The notes beneath the pieces are model-generated. The model searched no databases and was not told the origin of the DNA. It worked only from the letters and a program-made list of their open reading frames with translations. From Candidatus Poseidonia sp. (lineage in GTDB: Archaea > Thermoplasmatota > Poseidoniia > Poseidoniales > Poseidoniaceae): a stretch of 64,000 bases of DNA. Both the position numbers and the translations under genes were made by a program. Each line of letters begins with the position of its first letter. The stretch's first letter is position 1. The stretch lies in the NCBI GenBank assembly GCA_016778305.1, contig JADHPT010000001.1, positions 1 through 64,000 on the forward strand, written 5' to 3'. Below are positions 54,947 through 64,000 of the stretch, piece by piece.

Positions 54947-57373
54947 TCAGAATTCAAGGTCGTCGGGAGGACCATGTGGAGATGATCTCTCAGTTGTTTG
55001 GACAAACCCAGTCATTTGTTGTGAAGAAGGTAGTGGTACGCTGTCTTGAGGTTGGTTGGTGTTTTGGGATGCGGGAAGAACCTCAGGGTGTTCCTCAGTA
55101 CCCTTGCCGAGAATGATCGATGCCGCTTCAACGAGCAGGGGCTCTACGGGAGGATCCTGTCTGCTTGGAGAAGTTTGGACGAGCATTGGGTCCCAATTAC
55201 TGCGAGCCTCACCCGTATGTGTTGCTGTTGAGGTCGCTTCTATGGAATCCACATCGTTGTCTCTAAATTTATCCATCCAATCATTGGCGTCTGGATTGAT
55301 TTGCTGATAAGGAAGAATGGCTTGCTCGCTCAACCGCCGATCACGATCGATGATCGCCTTGTAGATGATGACCCCTGCGGCCACGATGGAAATCACGATG
55401 AAAGCCCATGCCTTGACGTAATTCATCGTCGTTTCAAAGGCAGATGACCAATTAAATCCTTCATCAACTCCCTCTGCTGGTTGCCATACCATGCCGAGAT
55501 AATCACCTTGTGACATGTGGACAAAGGGAAGTTCTGGTGCAAAACGGGAGCGGATTGATGTGTTGATGAAGACGGTGCCGTTGCTGTTTTGATCTTGCGG
55601 TAGATCAACCCATGCACGAATCGTGAAATTCGCTCCTAGAGGTATGTCATTGATTTCAAAGGAGCGTGGATATTCAACTCCATCCTCATAGATTGCAGAA
55701 TCTGGTGGAATGAATCCCATCGGTGTTGAATGACTTGATTGAAGTTGAACGAGCAGCCCATCAACGGCATTTCCATCGTTGCGAACCTCCATTGCAATCG
55801 ATAATCGGCCGTTGGCATTGACTTGCTCTTCGATATTGCGGAAACTCCATTTGATCTCGGGTGCTACTTTAAGCGGAATTTCAACAGAGCCCACAATCAT
55901 ACCGCTGTCATCAAGCAATTCAAGGGTTGCTACACCAAGACGAAAAGCACTTGCTTGTTCTTCAGCATAAATCTGTACGAGCGGCCAAGTCTTGCTTTGA
56001 GTGGCTTGAACGAGCAATATTTCCGAGGGCAATACCACGGTGAACCCATCGGTAACGCTGCCAGTACGGAGTGCATATGAGTTGTATGAATTGCCCGTGT
56101 TGATTACGTCCAAAGTGGCGTCGCAAGACTGGTTGGGCAGGATTGAATCACATCCTGTTTGGGTGTAGGAAAGGTTGCCAGATGAAACCCTTTGGATGCT
56201 CGCTTTCACCTGAACGCTTCGAGTGGTCAACATCGCCCCGTCTGCAAATACGAGAATTTGAACAAAGATTTCGCCTGAGAATTCATTTGGTGACTGAATG
56301 CCAATTTCAATGGTTCTCGATTCGTTTGGCAGCAGTTCTACATATTCAAGGCCTCCAAAGAGAGCCACTGTCCAGCCATTTACATTGAAACGGTCGGCTT
56401 GTTGAAGGTTCGGCAGGGGATTGCCTGCTTCGTCCACGCCTTGAAGGGAAATATTGACTGTATTGGGTGAATTCCCCACATTGCGAACAACCACATTGAG
56501 TCGCCCATCTTCATTGGGAGCCAAGATCATGTCTTCATCCACATCGTCGATGGTGACATTTTTCTTTTCGTTCATGAGGAGATCAAAACTCCATGAGGTC
56601 GTAGCGCTGTCCAAACTCGATGTTGCCGTGAGCGTGAACCTCGGTCCTGTTTGCAATAAGGGCATACCGTTTTCAACCGCTGGGACATCAACCCATAGGT
56701 AGACGTATACCAGTGTGTCTGGAGACAAGACAGTGTATGCGTCGTCGCCAATTTGGTTGGCCATGTTCCACCCCCAATTCCAATTTGACTGGGTGTACAA
56801 TGAATACGTGACGTTGTCCTGGTAGATGCCGTTGTTGGATAAATTGACAGCAACCGACGTACGGACGTTTTCATCGACCGTTAACGCCGTTAACCCCTCG
56901 ACTCCAAAATTGAGGTTGGAGTAGGGTGCTACCGTGACGTTCATGGTGACAGTATGGTTGATTGCAGCGTCAATGTCTGAGGTGATCGATAGCTGAATTT
57001 GATAGGATGAGAAACTGGCTGAAGCATCCGCTTTGATGCCGAATACAAATTGCTGAAGGTGATTGGGGACGAGTGTGTAGGTAAGCGGTAGGTTCACCGG
57101 AGATAAAGGGGCTGGAAAGGCAAGAGGTGAGATGGTAAAATCCTGATTGATTGTGGCTTTATTGTGCAATGTGACATATGCGCTTACGGTTTCGTTTTGG
57201 TGAAGGATCACGTTCTCTTGGGCCGTAACTCCCATCGTCTCTTGATTCCTTCCATGGCTAGCCATATCTGCTATGGATGGTGGACAAAGCAGGGGCAAGA
57301 CCATCAAGAGTATGAGGCCGATGCTTCGCATGATAATAGGGTGCATGGTCTTTGATTTGAAGTGAACTCCCAT
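54947..57373 (-). CDS. Membrane-anchored CARDB-like surface protein
   Basis: An 808-residue protein without a recognised enzyme domain. A signal peptide (core GLILLMVLPLLCPP) is followed by about 610 extracytoplasmic residues of repeated Ig-like modules of the CARDB/NPCBM-associated type. These show Asn-Thr-Gly-Asn-Ser and Asp-Gly-Asn-Ala turns and many N-X-S/T sequons. One transmembrane helix lies at about 650-672, then a cytoplasmic tail of about 136 residues, basic at first, then disordered and rich in Ser, Pro and Gln. Later ATG codons (57346, 57331) are also possible starts. No ribosome-binding site stands out. The 5' end diverges from the small gene at 57426. Confidence 0.8.
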   Translation of the reverse strand: MGVHFKSKTMHPIIMRSIGLILLMVLPLLCPPSIADMASHGRNQETMGVTAQENVILHQNETVSAYVTLHNKATINQDFTISPLAFPAPLSPVNLPLTYTLVPNHLQQFVFGIKADASASFSSYQIQLSITSDIDAAINHTVTMNVTVAPYSNLNFGVEGLTALTVDENVRTSVAVNLSNNGIYQDNVTYSLYTQSNWNWGWNMANQIGDDAYTVLSPDTLVYVYLWVDVPAVENGMPLLQTGPRFTLTATSSLDSATTSWSFDLLMNEKKNVTIDDVDEDMILAPNEDGRLNVVVRNVGNSPNTVNISLQGVDEAGNPLPNLQQADRFNVNGWTVALFGGLEYVELLPNESRTIEIGIQSPNEFSGEIFVQILVFADGAMLTTRSVQVKASIQRVSSGNLSYTQTGCDSILPNQSCDATLDVINTGNSYNSYALRTGSVTDGFTVVLPSEILLVQATQSKTWPLVQIYAEEQASAFRLGVATLELLDDSGMIVGSVEIPLKVAPEIKWSFRNIEEQVNANGRLSIAMEVRNDGNAVDGLLVQLQSSHSTPMGFIPPDSAIYEDGVEYPRSFEINDIPLGANFTIRAWVDLPQDQNSNGTVFINTSIRSRFAPELPFVHMSQGDYLGMVWQPAEGVDEGFNWSSAFETTMNYVKAWAFIVISIVAAGVIIYKAIIDRDRRLSEQAILPYQQINPDANDWMDKFRDNDVDSIEATSTATHTGEARSNWDPMLVQTSPSRQDPPVEPLLVEAASIILGKGTEEHPEVLPASQNTNQPQDSVPLPSSQQMTGFVQTTERSSPHGPPDDLEF

Positions 57374-57425
57374 CTGCTTGTACTTGATTCGTAGGTTTCA
57401 TGAAGAGATGCACCTTGGGGTTGCC

Positions 57426-57818
57426 ATGGCACCAATTTGGCCTTTCAAGAAAAAGGAACCAATTGCACAGGTCGATGAAGCACCTCCCGCTGCAATCGTT
57501 TACAGAAAAGGGGAGGACCCAAATGCTCGCCCCCCACGAGAAGAAGTGGATTCAACTGCCTACAAAGATGCCCTCGCATTGTTTGGTGATGGCTCCTCGT
57601 CCGTTGAAGCGGCTAGCGACCAATCTATACGATATGACGGTGTTACTTCGCAACAAATTGAACCTTCTGCCCCCGAGCCTTCAGTGGTTGATGAGGCGCC
57701 TGATTATACATGGGTCCACCATACCGATGGCTATCATTACAAGCGCAAGTTGAACGGGGAATTTGAACCAACCCCTCACACAAAATCAGGTGATGGATCC
57801 TACACTCCGTATTCCTGA
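57426..57818 (+). CDS. Small acidic protein with Trp/Tyr-rich C-terminus
   Basis: Unrecognised protein of 130 residues from the ATG at 57426. It starts with a short basic, Pro-containing stretch (APIWPFKKKEP), continues through a low-complexity acidic middle, and ends in an aromatic segment, YTWVHHTDGYHYKRKLNGEF. That ending resembles the Trp-rich cytoplasmic tails of surface proteins in this window. There is no signal peptide or membrane helix. ATG codons at 57408 and 57378 are alternatives. The 3' end overlaps the convergent SRAP gene by 19 bases. Confidence 0.6.
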   Translation: MAPIWPFKKKEPIAQVDEAPPAAIVYRKGEDPNARPPREEVDSTAYKDALALFGDGSSSVEAASDQSIRYDGVTSQQIEPSAPEPSVVDEAPDYTWVHHTDGYHYKRKLNGEFEPTPHTKSGDGSYTPYS

Positions 57819-58486
57819 TCGAACAGTGTCGCTATCGGTTCAATAAGGCCTGCATGGTCATGTTGAGCATGATTCACATCTCTTGCAACAGCATGACGAT
57901 CAATGATGCCGAGTTCGGTTACAGGAGGGAGGGTCCCATGCTCAAGCCATGCATCGCTTTGGTCCGGCCGAACCAATACCGGCATACGATGATGAACGGG
58001 TTGACAATCTTCATTTGAATCCCGCGTGAGGATAGCATAGGATTCAATCATGTTTTCACCATCGCTCCACTGGTCAAAAATGACCGCCATATAGCTCAGT
58101 GATCCTTTCGTGTGATAGTGATACCAAGGGGTTTTTCCTTGCGGGGTGGTCATCCATTCAAACCAACCATCTGCTGGAAGTAGACCTCTCCGATGGATTC
58201 GAGCCGAACGAAACATTGGTTTCTCATGTGCCGTTTCACTCCGGGCGTTAATCGGCTCACGATTCGATGGCTGAGCCCACGAAGGTCGAAAGCCCCAACG
58301 CATGAGTCGCATGTGGCGCGGAGCAGGTTGGTTTCGCTCAACATCGGTCTGTGTGACAATGGGGACCCAGGCTTGAGGGGCAACGTTCCATGAGGGCTCG
58401 AATGGAGTGAGATCTGAGAGCGGTTCACAATTCAGGCTATTGGCCACCTCTTGGAGGGGCCGAGCAAGTGCAAACCTGCCACACAT
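57800..58486 (-). CDS. SRAP-domain protein (YedK/HMCES family)
   Basis: Shields abasic sites in single-stranded DNA through a thiazolidine crosslink to its own N-terminal Cys. The 228 residues carry every key element: Cys2 (MCGRF, exposed after Met removal), the NAR motif at 80-82, Glu110 (GWFEW) and the HHRMPV motif at 165-170. Length and order match the bacterial YedK and human HMCES catalytic domain. It lies nine bases downstream of pheT on the same strand and is probably co-transcribed with it. The 3' end overlaps the small aromatic-tailed gene. Confidence 0.94.
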   Translation of the reverse strand: MCGRFALARPLQEVANSLNCEPLSDLTPFEPSWNVAPQAWVPIVTQTDVERNQPAPRHMRLMRWGFRPSWAQPSNREPINARSETAHEKPMFRSARIHRRGLLPADGWFEWMTTPQGKTPWYHYHTKGSLSYMAVIFDQWSDGENMIESYAILTRDSNEDCQPVHHRMPVLVRPDQSDAWLEHGTLPPVTELGIIDRHAVARDVNHAQHDHAGLIEPIATLFDQEYGV

Positions 58487-58495
58487 GATACCAAC

Positions 58496-60244
58496 TCATA
58501 CCGGATCGGTTACCAGATTCATCAATGCAGCGACATCAAGTTCAGCTCCGTTGAGAGGCACGCGCAATTCAAACAGCGAGGCTACTGCAGGGTCAATTTC
58601 GCCAAAACATCCGACCCATTCACCGTTGATGATCAATTTGGCGCCACGGCCCGCTAACCAGGGGCCATCGTTGGCTTCAAGAGGTTCCGCATGCCATGAG
58701 GAGATGCCTAAATCGTTGCATAATGCTTGGATTCGGCCGCGTACAGATGCAAAGCCACCGGAACGCTCAGCCATGATAAATGCCAATCGGTCTGTATTGC
58801 GATGGTCCCGAACGACACTGCCTAGTTCATAGACGCCTTGTGGCAATTCATGATGTCGGTTTGTGGCCAACAATCGTAACAAGCCAGGGAGTAAATGCTG
58901 CCGGAGCATGGTGTGGTCAATCGTAATTGGATTGGTAATGCTGGTGACCTGATGGGTGCTTTGCCATCGCATGTTGTGAAACTGGTCGTGTTCGTTAGAG
59001 AGCGTAAGTGATTGGATTTGCATCAACCCAAGTCCCTGCATTGATTCTCGTAGTCTGCGACGCATGTTATGGTCGTCACGAGGTTGCGCAGTCAACTGAG
59101 CCTTCGGGCTGTCTTCTCCAAGGTCCTCATACCCGTGTCCGATGGCCAATTCTTCAACCATGTCGACGGGGTGGAGAAGGTCAAATCTCCATCGTGGCAT
59201 TGTAAACTCAAGAAGCGCCTTGCCTGCAGACGCTTGAGACATCTTTTCAGCCTTGAGTGGAGCATCGGACGGAGCCATACTTTTGCCGTTGTACCGTCCG
59301 CCCATGCGATTGATGGCGTGTTGCAATTCTTCATCGCTGAATGACCGACCCAGTAGATTCACGACCAACTCTTCGGGTACGTGATGAACGACACCTTCGC
59401 CAACAGGGGTGTGGATTATGTCCCCGTGACACGTTTTGATTTCTACGGAATGGACACTTCCTCCACGCTCTTGAAGTTGCAAACAGACCAACATGAGTGC
59501 TGCTTCGCAGGCTCGTTCATCCCAACCTGTGACGTCGATGAAGAACTCCTTTGTCTCGTGGTGAACGGTGGTGTGGCGTCCGTTGATGATTGGGGGGAAT
59601 GAGAGGACTGCATCACTTGCGTCAAGAATTAACGGATAACTCTCCATGCCCTCAAGGAGGTGAGCATAATCGATTCCCTTCGGATGCTGCTCAAGAATCG
59701 CAGAGATGGTCATTGGCGAGGTTTCGCCGAGCGGGGTAAACTCGGTGCTTCCTGGGACCGCTGTGACACGGAAAGGGGCTTGAAGGGCAGACATGTCGTG
59801 AACTCCAATCGATGCTCGCTTCCTTCCCCTTCCGAGAGCGAAGTGCAGTTTTTCCTGATGATCCATCAAGGATTTGATGAAGCCTTCAATCTCCTCCTCA
59901 CCGCCGTGTATTTCCACTCCCTTGACAATCGCTCCTAGGATGACAGGGCGAACTTCCGACAAGCGTGCATCGACCTCAACGGTGATGCCACTTTGACTGA
60001 CCTCCATATCGGGCGATGCTTGTGTTCCGTGAAGGAAGGGTCGAAGAGCATGTGCGAGTGTTTCACCGCTTAGTAAATCAGGTCGATCGGGAAAGATTTC
60101 GATGTCCAAGGTATCGTCATCGCACACGTCAATGTCCGTCCCCATCAATGGCAATTGATCACCCATGATTTCAACATCGTGCGTTAATCCATGCTGGCCC
60201 AACAGGTGACGCAAGAGATCTTGTTGAACTGATATGGTCGGCAT
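58496..60244 (-). CDS. pheT: Phenylalanyl-tRNA synthetase beta subunit
   Basis: Beta chain of the alpha2-beta2 PheRS that charges tRNA-Phe. The 582-residue length is typical of the shorter archaeal/eukaryotic form lacking the bacterial EMAP domain. It starts with the archaeal PTISVQQDLL and has the EIFPDRPDLLSGE segment, B3/B4 editing-type and B5 domains, and the C-terminal core-like region ending GELDPAV-like (here GEIDPAVASLFELRVPLNGAELD). The partner pheS is not in the window. It sits ten bases after the GXGXG gene and nine before SRAP, suggesting a three-gene transcript. Confidence 0.94.
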   Translation of the reverse strand: MPTISVQQDLLRHLLGQHGLTHDVEIMGDQLPLMGTDIDVCDDDTLDIEIFPDRPDLLSGETLAHALRPFLHGTQASPDMEVSQSGITVEVDARLSEVRPVILGAIVKGVEIHGGEEEIEGFIKSLMDHQEKLHFALGRGRKRASIGVHDMSALQAPFRVTAVPGSTEFTPLGETSPMTISAILEQHPKGIDYAHLLEGMESYPLILDASDAVLSFPPIINGRHTTVHHETKEFFIDVTGWDERACEAALMLVCLQLQERGGSVHSVEIKTCHGDIIHTPVGEGVVHHVPEELVVNLLGRSFSDEELQHAINRMGGRYNGKSMAPSDAPLKAEKMSQASAGKALLEFTMPRWRFDLLHPVDMVEELAIGHGYEDLGEDSPKAQLTAQPRDDHNMRRRLRESMQGLGLMQIQSLTLSNEHDQFHNMRWQSTHQVTSITNPITIDHTMLRQHLLPGLLRLLATNRHHELPQGVYELGSVVRDHRNTDRLAFIMAERSGGFASVRGRIQALCNDLGISSWHAEPLEANDGPWLAGRGAKLIINGEWVGCFGEIDPAVASLFELRVPLNGAELDVAALMNLVTDPV

Positions 60245-60254
60245 GTTCGTTCAC

Positions 60255-61832
60255 CTATCGTGCAAACCAATGAGGAAGAGGTCGTCCGTATCCTGCAAGG
60301 CGGAGTCCTCCCACAGATGCTGTTTCATGATCCAATGCCCTGAGATGCTTGCGATCGAGCATGTCGATGCTGCTCAATCCAATACGTCGGAGTTGATCTG
60401 ACAGGTCGGCTTGTGTGCCCTGTAACCAATACCCGATGTCTTGAGTCTCCGCCATCGGAGCTTCACAGGATACAATGTTGATTCCAGAACCTACCAATAC
60501 GGCGAGGTCGTGGGCATTTGCGGCGAAACCGAGCATCAGCCCGGTTTGAATTTCGTGCCCACTCAGGTTTGTTTTCGTAGAACGACCCATCATAGGAAGG
60601 GATGCTACCTCAGAAAGCCCAGATCCATCTTCAATACGCGCCATTGCAACATCGATTTGGTGATAGGCTGCTTTTTGATGAAGTGATTGAATCCGACTGA
60701 TGCCATCGATGAACATGACGGGGACATCGGCCTTGGCGAGTGCTCGAAGTGCCACCAACAATCCGTCGATGTGTTCTGCAATCATTGGAGGCATTCGTTC
60801 CATATCGATTGCAAACCCTCCAGCTTTTGGCAAGTCTTCAGCGATTGTCAACAGATTTGTAGGTTGTATTAGCAACAGGTCAACAGCCCTTGGCTTTCGT
60901 TCGACCAAGGCAGGATGCCGATTGAGTATCGTACTCAATCCATCGCTCTCATTTTTCCCGGCCAACATGGTGGCACCGTCTTCAAGAATTGGAAGGAGCG
61001 GTAAGGGGAGAGCGAGTGACTTGACGCTTTCTTTGATTCCAACGAGGGCGACTGTGTCAACGGTTGCATAAGGTGGCAAACGGTCTTCTTCATCGTTGAG
61101 TAAGCCTATTTGGCTGAGGTCGCCAGATGAAACAGCGAATCCCACGCTTTCGATCATCATCTCCTCTTGCGGTGTCAGGCAAACAGCATCACTCGGAACA
61201 TGCAGGTTTTCATCGTCGAGAAGCGCGTTGATTTCTATAACTTCTTTCTTCGTTAAGGGACGTAATACGACACCTGGGGGTGGCGTCGGACAGCGTCCGT
61301 TGATGATGATTCGCCCTCCCGTCATTCCAGCACCAGGGTCGGGGCCAACATCTCCATGAATCACGATGAGTCCGTCCGTCATTCCGCCGCCAATGCGAGG
61401 CCCTGAAGCGCCTCGTATGATGAGGACACCTCCAGCCATCATTGCACCGGAATCGCTCCCGCTGCCATCCAACACCGTGATGGTTCCTGACTTCATCATG
61501 TAGCCTGTAAAATCTCCTGCCATTCGTTCACAAACGATGGTTGTGCCTTGGTTTGCTGCGCCGAGGTAGCTTCCTGCATCACCTTGGAGGGTAAAGGATC
61601 CTCCTTTGCCAAAAGCAGCAACCCATGAACCGAGAACGCCGAGCGCCCGAATGCGTGCGCCGTCGGGAAGTGCGGGGCACAACCCCAGTTCTCCATTTTT
61701 GGGAACAGGGTCGCCAGCATTGGTCCAACCAATACGCAAAATTGCGTTTTGGTCTGCTGCTGCTTGCAAGCGTGGACCCAATTTTTCGTTGATACTCATC
61801 GAACGAGCAACGACCTCAGACACATCCGCCAT
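60255..61832 (-). CDS. GXGXG-domain, glutamate synthase-like protein
   Basis: A 525-residue protein. The first part (to about residue 200) is a GXGXG beta-helix like domain 3 of glutamate synthase large subunit and the FwdC/FmdC subunit of formylmethanofuran dehydrogenase. It has repeating G-x-M-x-G-G-x-[IL]-x-[IV]-x-G steps (GAMMAGGVLIIRGASG, GGGMTDGLIVIHG, GAGMTGGRIIINGRC). The rest weakly recalls the FMN barrel of GltB, ending GLSSIDMLDRKHLRALDHE, but the iron-sulfur Cys pattern is not clear. No glutaminase domain is present. The ATG at 61832 is preferred because the longer frame would run into the divergent gap gene. It could be a scaffold for a redox complex. Function is unassigned. Confidence 0.75.
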   Translation of the reverse strand: MADVSEVVARSMSINEKLGPRLQAAADQNAILRIGWTNAGDPVPKNGELGLCPALPDGARIRALGVLGSWVAAFGKGGSFTLQGDAGSYLGAANQGTTIVCERMAGDFTGYMMKSGTITVLDGSGSDSGAMMAGGVLIIRGASGPRIGGGMTDGLIVIHGDVGPDPGAGMTGGRIIINGRCPTPPPGVVLRPLTKKEVIEINALLDDENLHVPSDAVCLTPQEEMMIESVGFAVSSGDLSQIGLLNDEEDRLPPYATVDTVALVGIKESVKSLALPLPLLPILEDGATMLAGKNESDGLSTILNRHPALVERKPRAVDLLLIQPTNLLTIAEDLPKAGGFAIDMERMPPMIAEHIDGLLVALRALAKADVPVMFIDGISRIQSLHQKAAYHQIDVAMARIEDGSGLSEVASLPMMGRSTKTNLSGHEIQTGLMLGFAANAHDLAVLVGSGINIVSCEAPMAETQDIGYWLQGTQADLSDQLRRIGLSSIDMLDRKHLRALDHETASVGGLRLAGYGRPLPHWFAR

Positions 61833-61977
61833 AACACTTCCTTGCACAGCATGCACAAATATCCTGCTATCGTTATTCTCGGTGAGAGGTAATTTGGCTG
61901 GTGGACGCCATTCATCGGCTTCGTGAAGAAAAGAAGTGTTTATTGAGGTTCTTACAGAGCAACGCATGGAGAGGGTC
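61833..61977. promoter_or_regulatory. Divergent promoter region, GXGXG gene and gap
   Basis: On the plus strand TTTATT (61939-61944) would place initiation near 61967, and GGAGAGG (61968-61974) lies just before the gap ATG. On the minus strand AAATAT (61857-61862) is about 25-30 bases before the GXGXG ATG, implying a nearly leaderless message. Both boxes are weak matches. Confidence 0.35.
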
Positions 61978-63015
61978 ATGAGCATCAAAGTCGCCATCAA
62001 CGGATACGGAACAATCGGAAAGCGAGTGGCTGATGCTGTTGACGCTCAAGATGACATGGAGATCATAGGCGTGACCAAAACACGTCCATCATTCGGCTGT
62101 GACCTAGCCGTTCGCAAAGGGTTCCCACTGTATTGCACCTTTGATGACGCCGAACGCATCGCTGCTTTTGGTGATGCAGGCTATACCTGTCACGGTGGCT
62201 TGAGCGATCTCCTTGCCGTAGCCGATGTTGTCGTCGACTGTTCACCCGGTAAAGTTGGTGCTGCTAACAAGGAAACGTATGTCAAAGCGGGTGTCAAGTA
62301 CATTTTCCAAGGTGGTGAAAAGCATGCCATGGCAGGCATGTCATATACCTCTTCAGCCAATCATGCAGAGAACATGAATGCCCGGGGAACTCGCGTCGTT
62401 TCATGCAACACAACGGGCCTTTCTCGAACACTCGTCCCGCTCTACGAACACTGTGGTTCTCTGAAAGTTGAATGTACCATGATTCGCCGTGCTGCAGACC
62501 CAGGCGACTCTGCTAAGGGACCGATCAACGCCATCAAGCCAGTTCTGAAAGTACCTTCGCATCACGGGCCAGACGTGATGACGGTGAAACCAGAAATCAA
62601 TATCAACTCGATGGCCGTTGCAGTCCCTACCACGCTTATGCACTGCCATTCCATTGTGGCGACCCTCCCAGACGGGCACGGTCTGACCACCGAAAGCGTT
62701 CTCGAACTCTGGTCACAGCAACCTCGTATCATCATCATGAACGGACAAGAAACGAATATCACAACGACTGCTGAAGTCATGGAATACGCACGAGACATCG
62801 GCCGAAAATGGGGTGACCTCCACGAGATTTTCGTATGGGAAGACGGCGTGAAACTCGATGGGAATACGCTGTATTATTTCCAAGCAATCCATCAAGAGTC
62901 GGATGTGATTCCAGAAAATGTCGACGCCATTAGAGCGCTAACAGGTACTGAGTCAGACTGGAGAGTTTCGGTTGAAAAAACCGATGCAGCCATCTTCGCC
63001 TACAATGGATTGTAA
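61978..63015 (+). CDS. gap: Glyceraldehyde-3-phosphate dehydrogenase, archaeal type II
   Basis: Interconverts glyceraldehyde 3-phosphate and 1,3-bisphosphoglycerate in glycolysis/gluconeogenesis. The 345-residue protein is the archaeal form. An N-terminal Rossmann motif KVAINGYGTIGKRV is followed by catalytic Cys143 in VSCNTTGLSR and the RRAADPGDSAKGP substrate loop. Length and motif order are normal. The ATG at 61978 has GGAGAGG four bases upstream and starts exactly at the Rossmann strand. In-frame starts further upstream are unlikely. Confidence 0.96.
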   Translation: MSIKVAINGYGTIGKRVADAVDAQDDMEIIGVTKTRPSFGCDLAVRKGFPLYCTFDDAERIAAFGDAGYTCHGGLSDLLAVADVVVDCSPGKVGAANKETYVKAGVKYIFQGGEKHAMAGMSYTSSANHAENMNARGTRVVSCNTTGLSRTLVPLYEHCGSLKVECTMIRRAADPGDSAKGPINAIKPVLKVPSHHGPDVMTVKPEININSMAVAVPTTLMHCHSIVATLPDGHGLTTESVLELWSQQPRIIIMNGQETNITTTAEVMEYARDIGRKWGDLHEIFVWEDGVKLDGNTLYYFQAIHQESDVIPENVDAIRALTGTESDWRVSVEKTDAAIFAYNGL

Positions 63016-63062
63016 GCACACCGATGAGGTGTATTCAAAAGCGTGGTGGAAGTCCCATTGGT

Positions 63063-64000
63063 ATGCGTTCACGAGTAACCCTTCTGTTCGTACTCTTTCT
63101 CTTCGTTATGACGCCGCTCTCTGCGGCGATTAATTCCACGGTTTCTACCGTCTATCTCGAATCTCAAGATCAACCAGATGTGATGGACGTTCAGCCGCTT
63201 TCTGATGAGGAGCAACTGAAATTGGCTGCAGAGCATTGGGGTGAAATGCCACACGCCAGCATGATTTCTGTCGATTTGAAAGATGCAACAGGCATCCTTC
63301 ATTTGGCAGCAGGAAGTTTTGACCCAACGCAAACAAGCGGGCCGGACGTTGCACCGACATTGCGTCGCTCAAACGATGCATCCTACACGGGTTTAGCCAT
63401 CGTCCAACTTCATGATTCAAACGGACAAGTCCTTTCAGACCTCGTGGCAGAATATGATTTGAAGGTACTCGATACGCTTCACGATGAAGGTTGGCTCGTG
63501 CGACTTCCCCACTCGCCTCCATCCATGATCCAATCACTCAATGAAGACCCTCGGATTCGGTGGGCCGGCGATCAAGAGCCAGGATGGCGTATCTCACCTG
63601 AATTATTGACGCCTGCGGATGGAGAGCGGGTTGTTCAGATCATTCCATCAGCTGATTTGGGTCTTGGAGGTTACGGAGATTTAGCAACCGACCTCGTTCA
63701 ATACGGTGCCTCGGAAGCATGGTGCGATGCTTGGAGTTGTCAATCCCTGATTCCATCTCAATCCCATGTTGAATTCATTCGCAACATAGCTCATGATGGC
63801 CGCATTATTTGGAGCGAGCCTGCCATTGAAATGCGAGTGCACAATGCCGTTGCGTGGTCCCTTTCTGGTGTTCAGAGCGTTGAGAATAATGCAGCATTTA
63901 CCCTCGATGGTTCGGGGGAGATGATTGCAATTGCGGACACTGGATTGGATCAAAACCACCCGGATTTAACGGGCCGTGTCGCTGCCACATACACACAATT
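63063..64000 (+). CDS. Secreted subtilisin-family (S8) protease, cut by window end
   Basis: The frame is open from the ATG at 63063 to the window edge (312 complete codons), so this is the N-terminal part of a larger gene. A signal peptide (core LLFVLFLFV, ending PLSAA) precedes a propeptide-like region of about 260 residues. The catalytic Asp motif of S8 proteases, IAIADTGLDQNHPDL, begins near residue 291. The His and Ser motifs must lie beyond the window. It follows gap by 47 bases on the same strand. The propeptide is longer than usual for simple subtilisins, suggesting a large secreted protease. Confidence 0.85.
   Translation, partial: MRSRVTLLFVLFLFVMTPLSAAINSTVSTVYLESQDQPDVMDVQPLSDEEQLKLAAEHWGEMPHASMISVDLKDATGILHLAAGSFDPTQTSGPDVAPTLRRSNDASYTGLAIVQLHDSNGQVLSDLVAEYDLKVLDTLHDEGWLVRLPHSPPSMIQSLNEDPRIRWAGDQEPGWRISPELLTPADGERVVQIIPSADLGLGGYGDLATDLVQYGASEAWCDAWSCQSLIPSQSHVEFIRNIAHDGRIIWSEPAIEMRVHNAVAWSLSGVQSVENNAAFTLDGSGEMIAIADTGLDQNHPDLTGRVAATYTQ

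Noticed and set aside
61833-62000. N-terminal extension of the GXGXG protein
   Set aside because: It overlaps the gap gene start and leaves no room for either promoter. The shorter start has a plausible upstream element.
1-64000. CRISPR arrays, insertion sequences, rRNA or prophage
   Set aside because: No spaced direct repeats, transposase motifs, rRNA segments or phage structural genes were seen on either strand.

Overview
The window looks like chromosomal DNA of a planktonic marine euryarchaeon, most likely Marine Group II (Candidatus Poseidoniales, Thermoplasmatota). The sequence shows archaeal-type translation and RNA genes (uS15, GluRS, PheT, ArcS for archaeosine, RNase HII, a UPF0201 RNA-binding protein), an archaeal AglB oligosaccharyltransferase, archaeal type IV pilin-like N-termini and archaeal type II GAPDH. 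These sit among very large secreted proteins of marine type, together with bacterial-like genes (DnaJ, pyroglutamyl peptidase, Nudix). The lineage is inferred from family types, not from a search. Genes are densely packed on both strands. Many convergent pairs overlap by a few bases or nearly touch, and no gene-free stretch exceeds about 210 bp. I see no rRNA, tRNA, CRISPR, insertion sequence or prophage.

Layout. 0-3.3 kb: a membrane-anchored surface protein diverges from purD. 3.4-12.9 kb: one 3184-residue gene joins a complete STT3/AglB catalytic core to a giant extracellular tail. 13.0-21.4 kb: a membrane-anchored subtilisin, a beta-helix surface protein and a winged-helix/STAND-NTPase/TPR regulator. 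21.4-26.0 kb (minus strand): a metallo-beta-lactamase-fold hydrolase and a three-gene pilin-like cluster. In that cluster the second gene starts with TTG and the third apparently with CTG, each overlapping the previous stop codon by 4 bp behind a strong Shine-Dalgarno. 26.2-37.4 kb: two giant secreted proteins, one rich in calcium-binding-type Asp repeats. 37.4-46.1 kb: small genes, a lipoprotein metalloprotease, a pyroglutamyl peptidase-Nudix fusion, UPF0201, a GT2 glycosyltransferase, a zinc-ribbon membrane protein, DnaJ and another surface protein. 46.2-54.9 kb: arcS, rps15, a possible degenerate DHH-family gene, surface and CBS-domain proteins, gltX and rnhB. 55-64 kb: another surface protein, SRAP, pheT, a GXGXG glutamate-synthase-like protein, gap, and a second subtilisin cut off by the window end.

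The dominant theme is the cell surface. About ten genes encode secreted proteins, most with one C-terminal membrane anchor and a charged or Pro/Ala-rich cytoplasmic tail. The same window holds the N-glycosylation enzyme, a GT2, pilin-like subunits and three extracytoplasmic peptidases. A protein- and particle-degrading surface lifestyle fits this set but remains inference. The most unusual items are the AglB mega-fusion, the pilin cluster with NTGA start/stop overlaps, the peptidase-Nudix fusion, and the STAND regulator placed behind a surface beta-helix protein.
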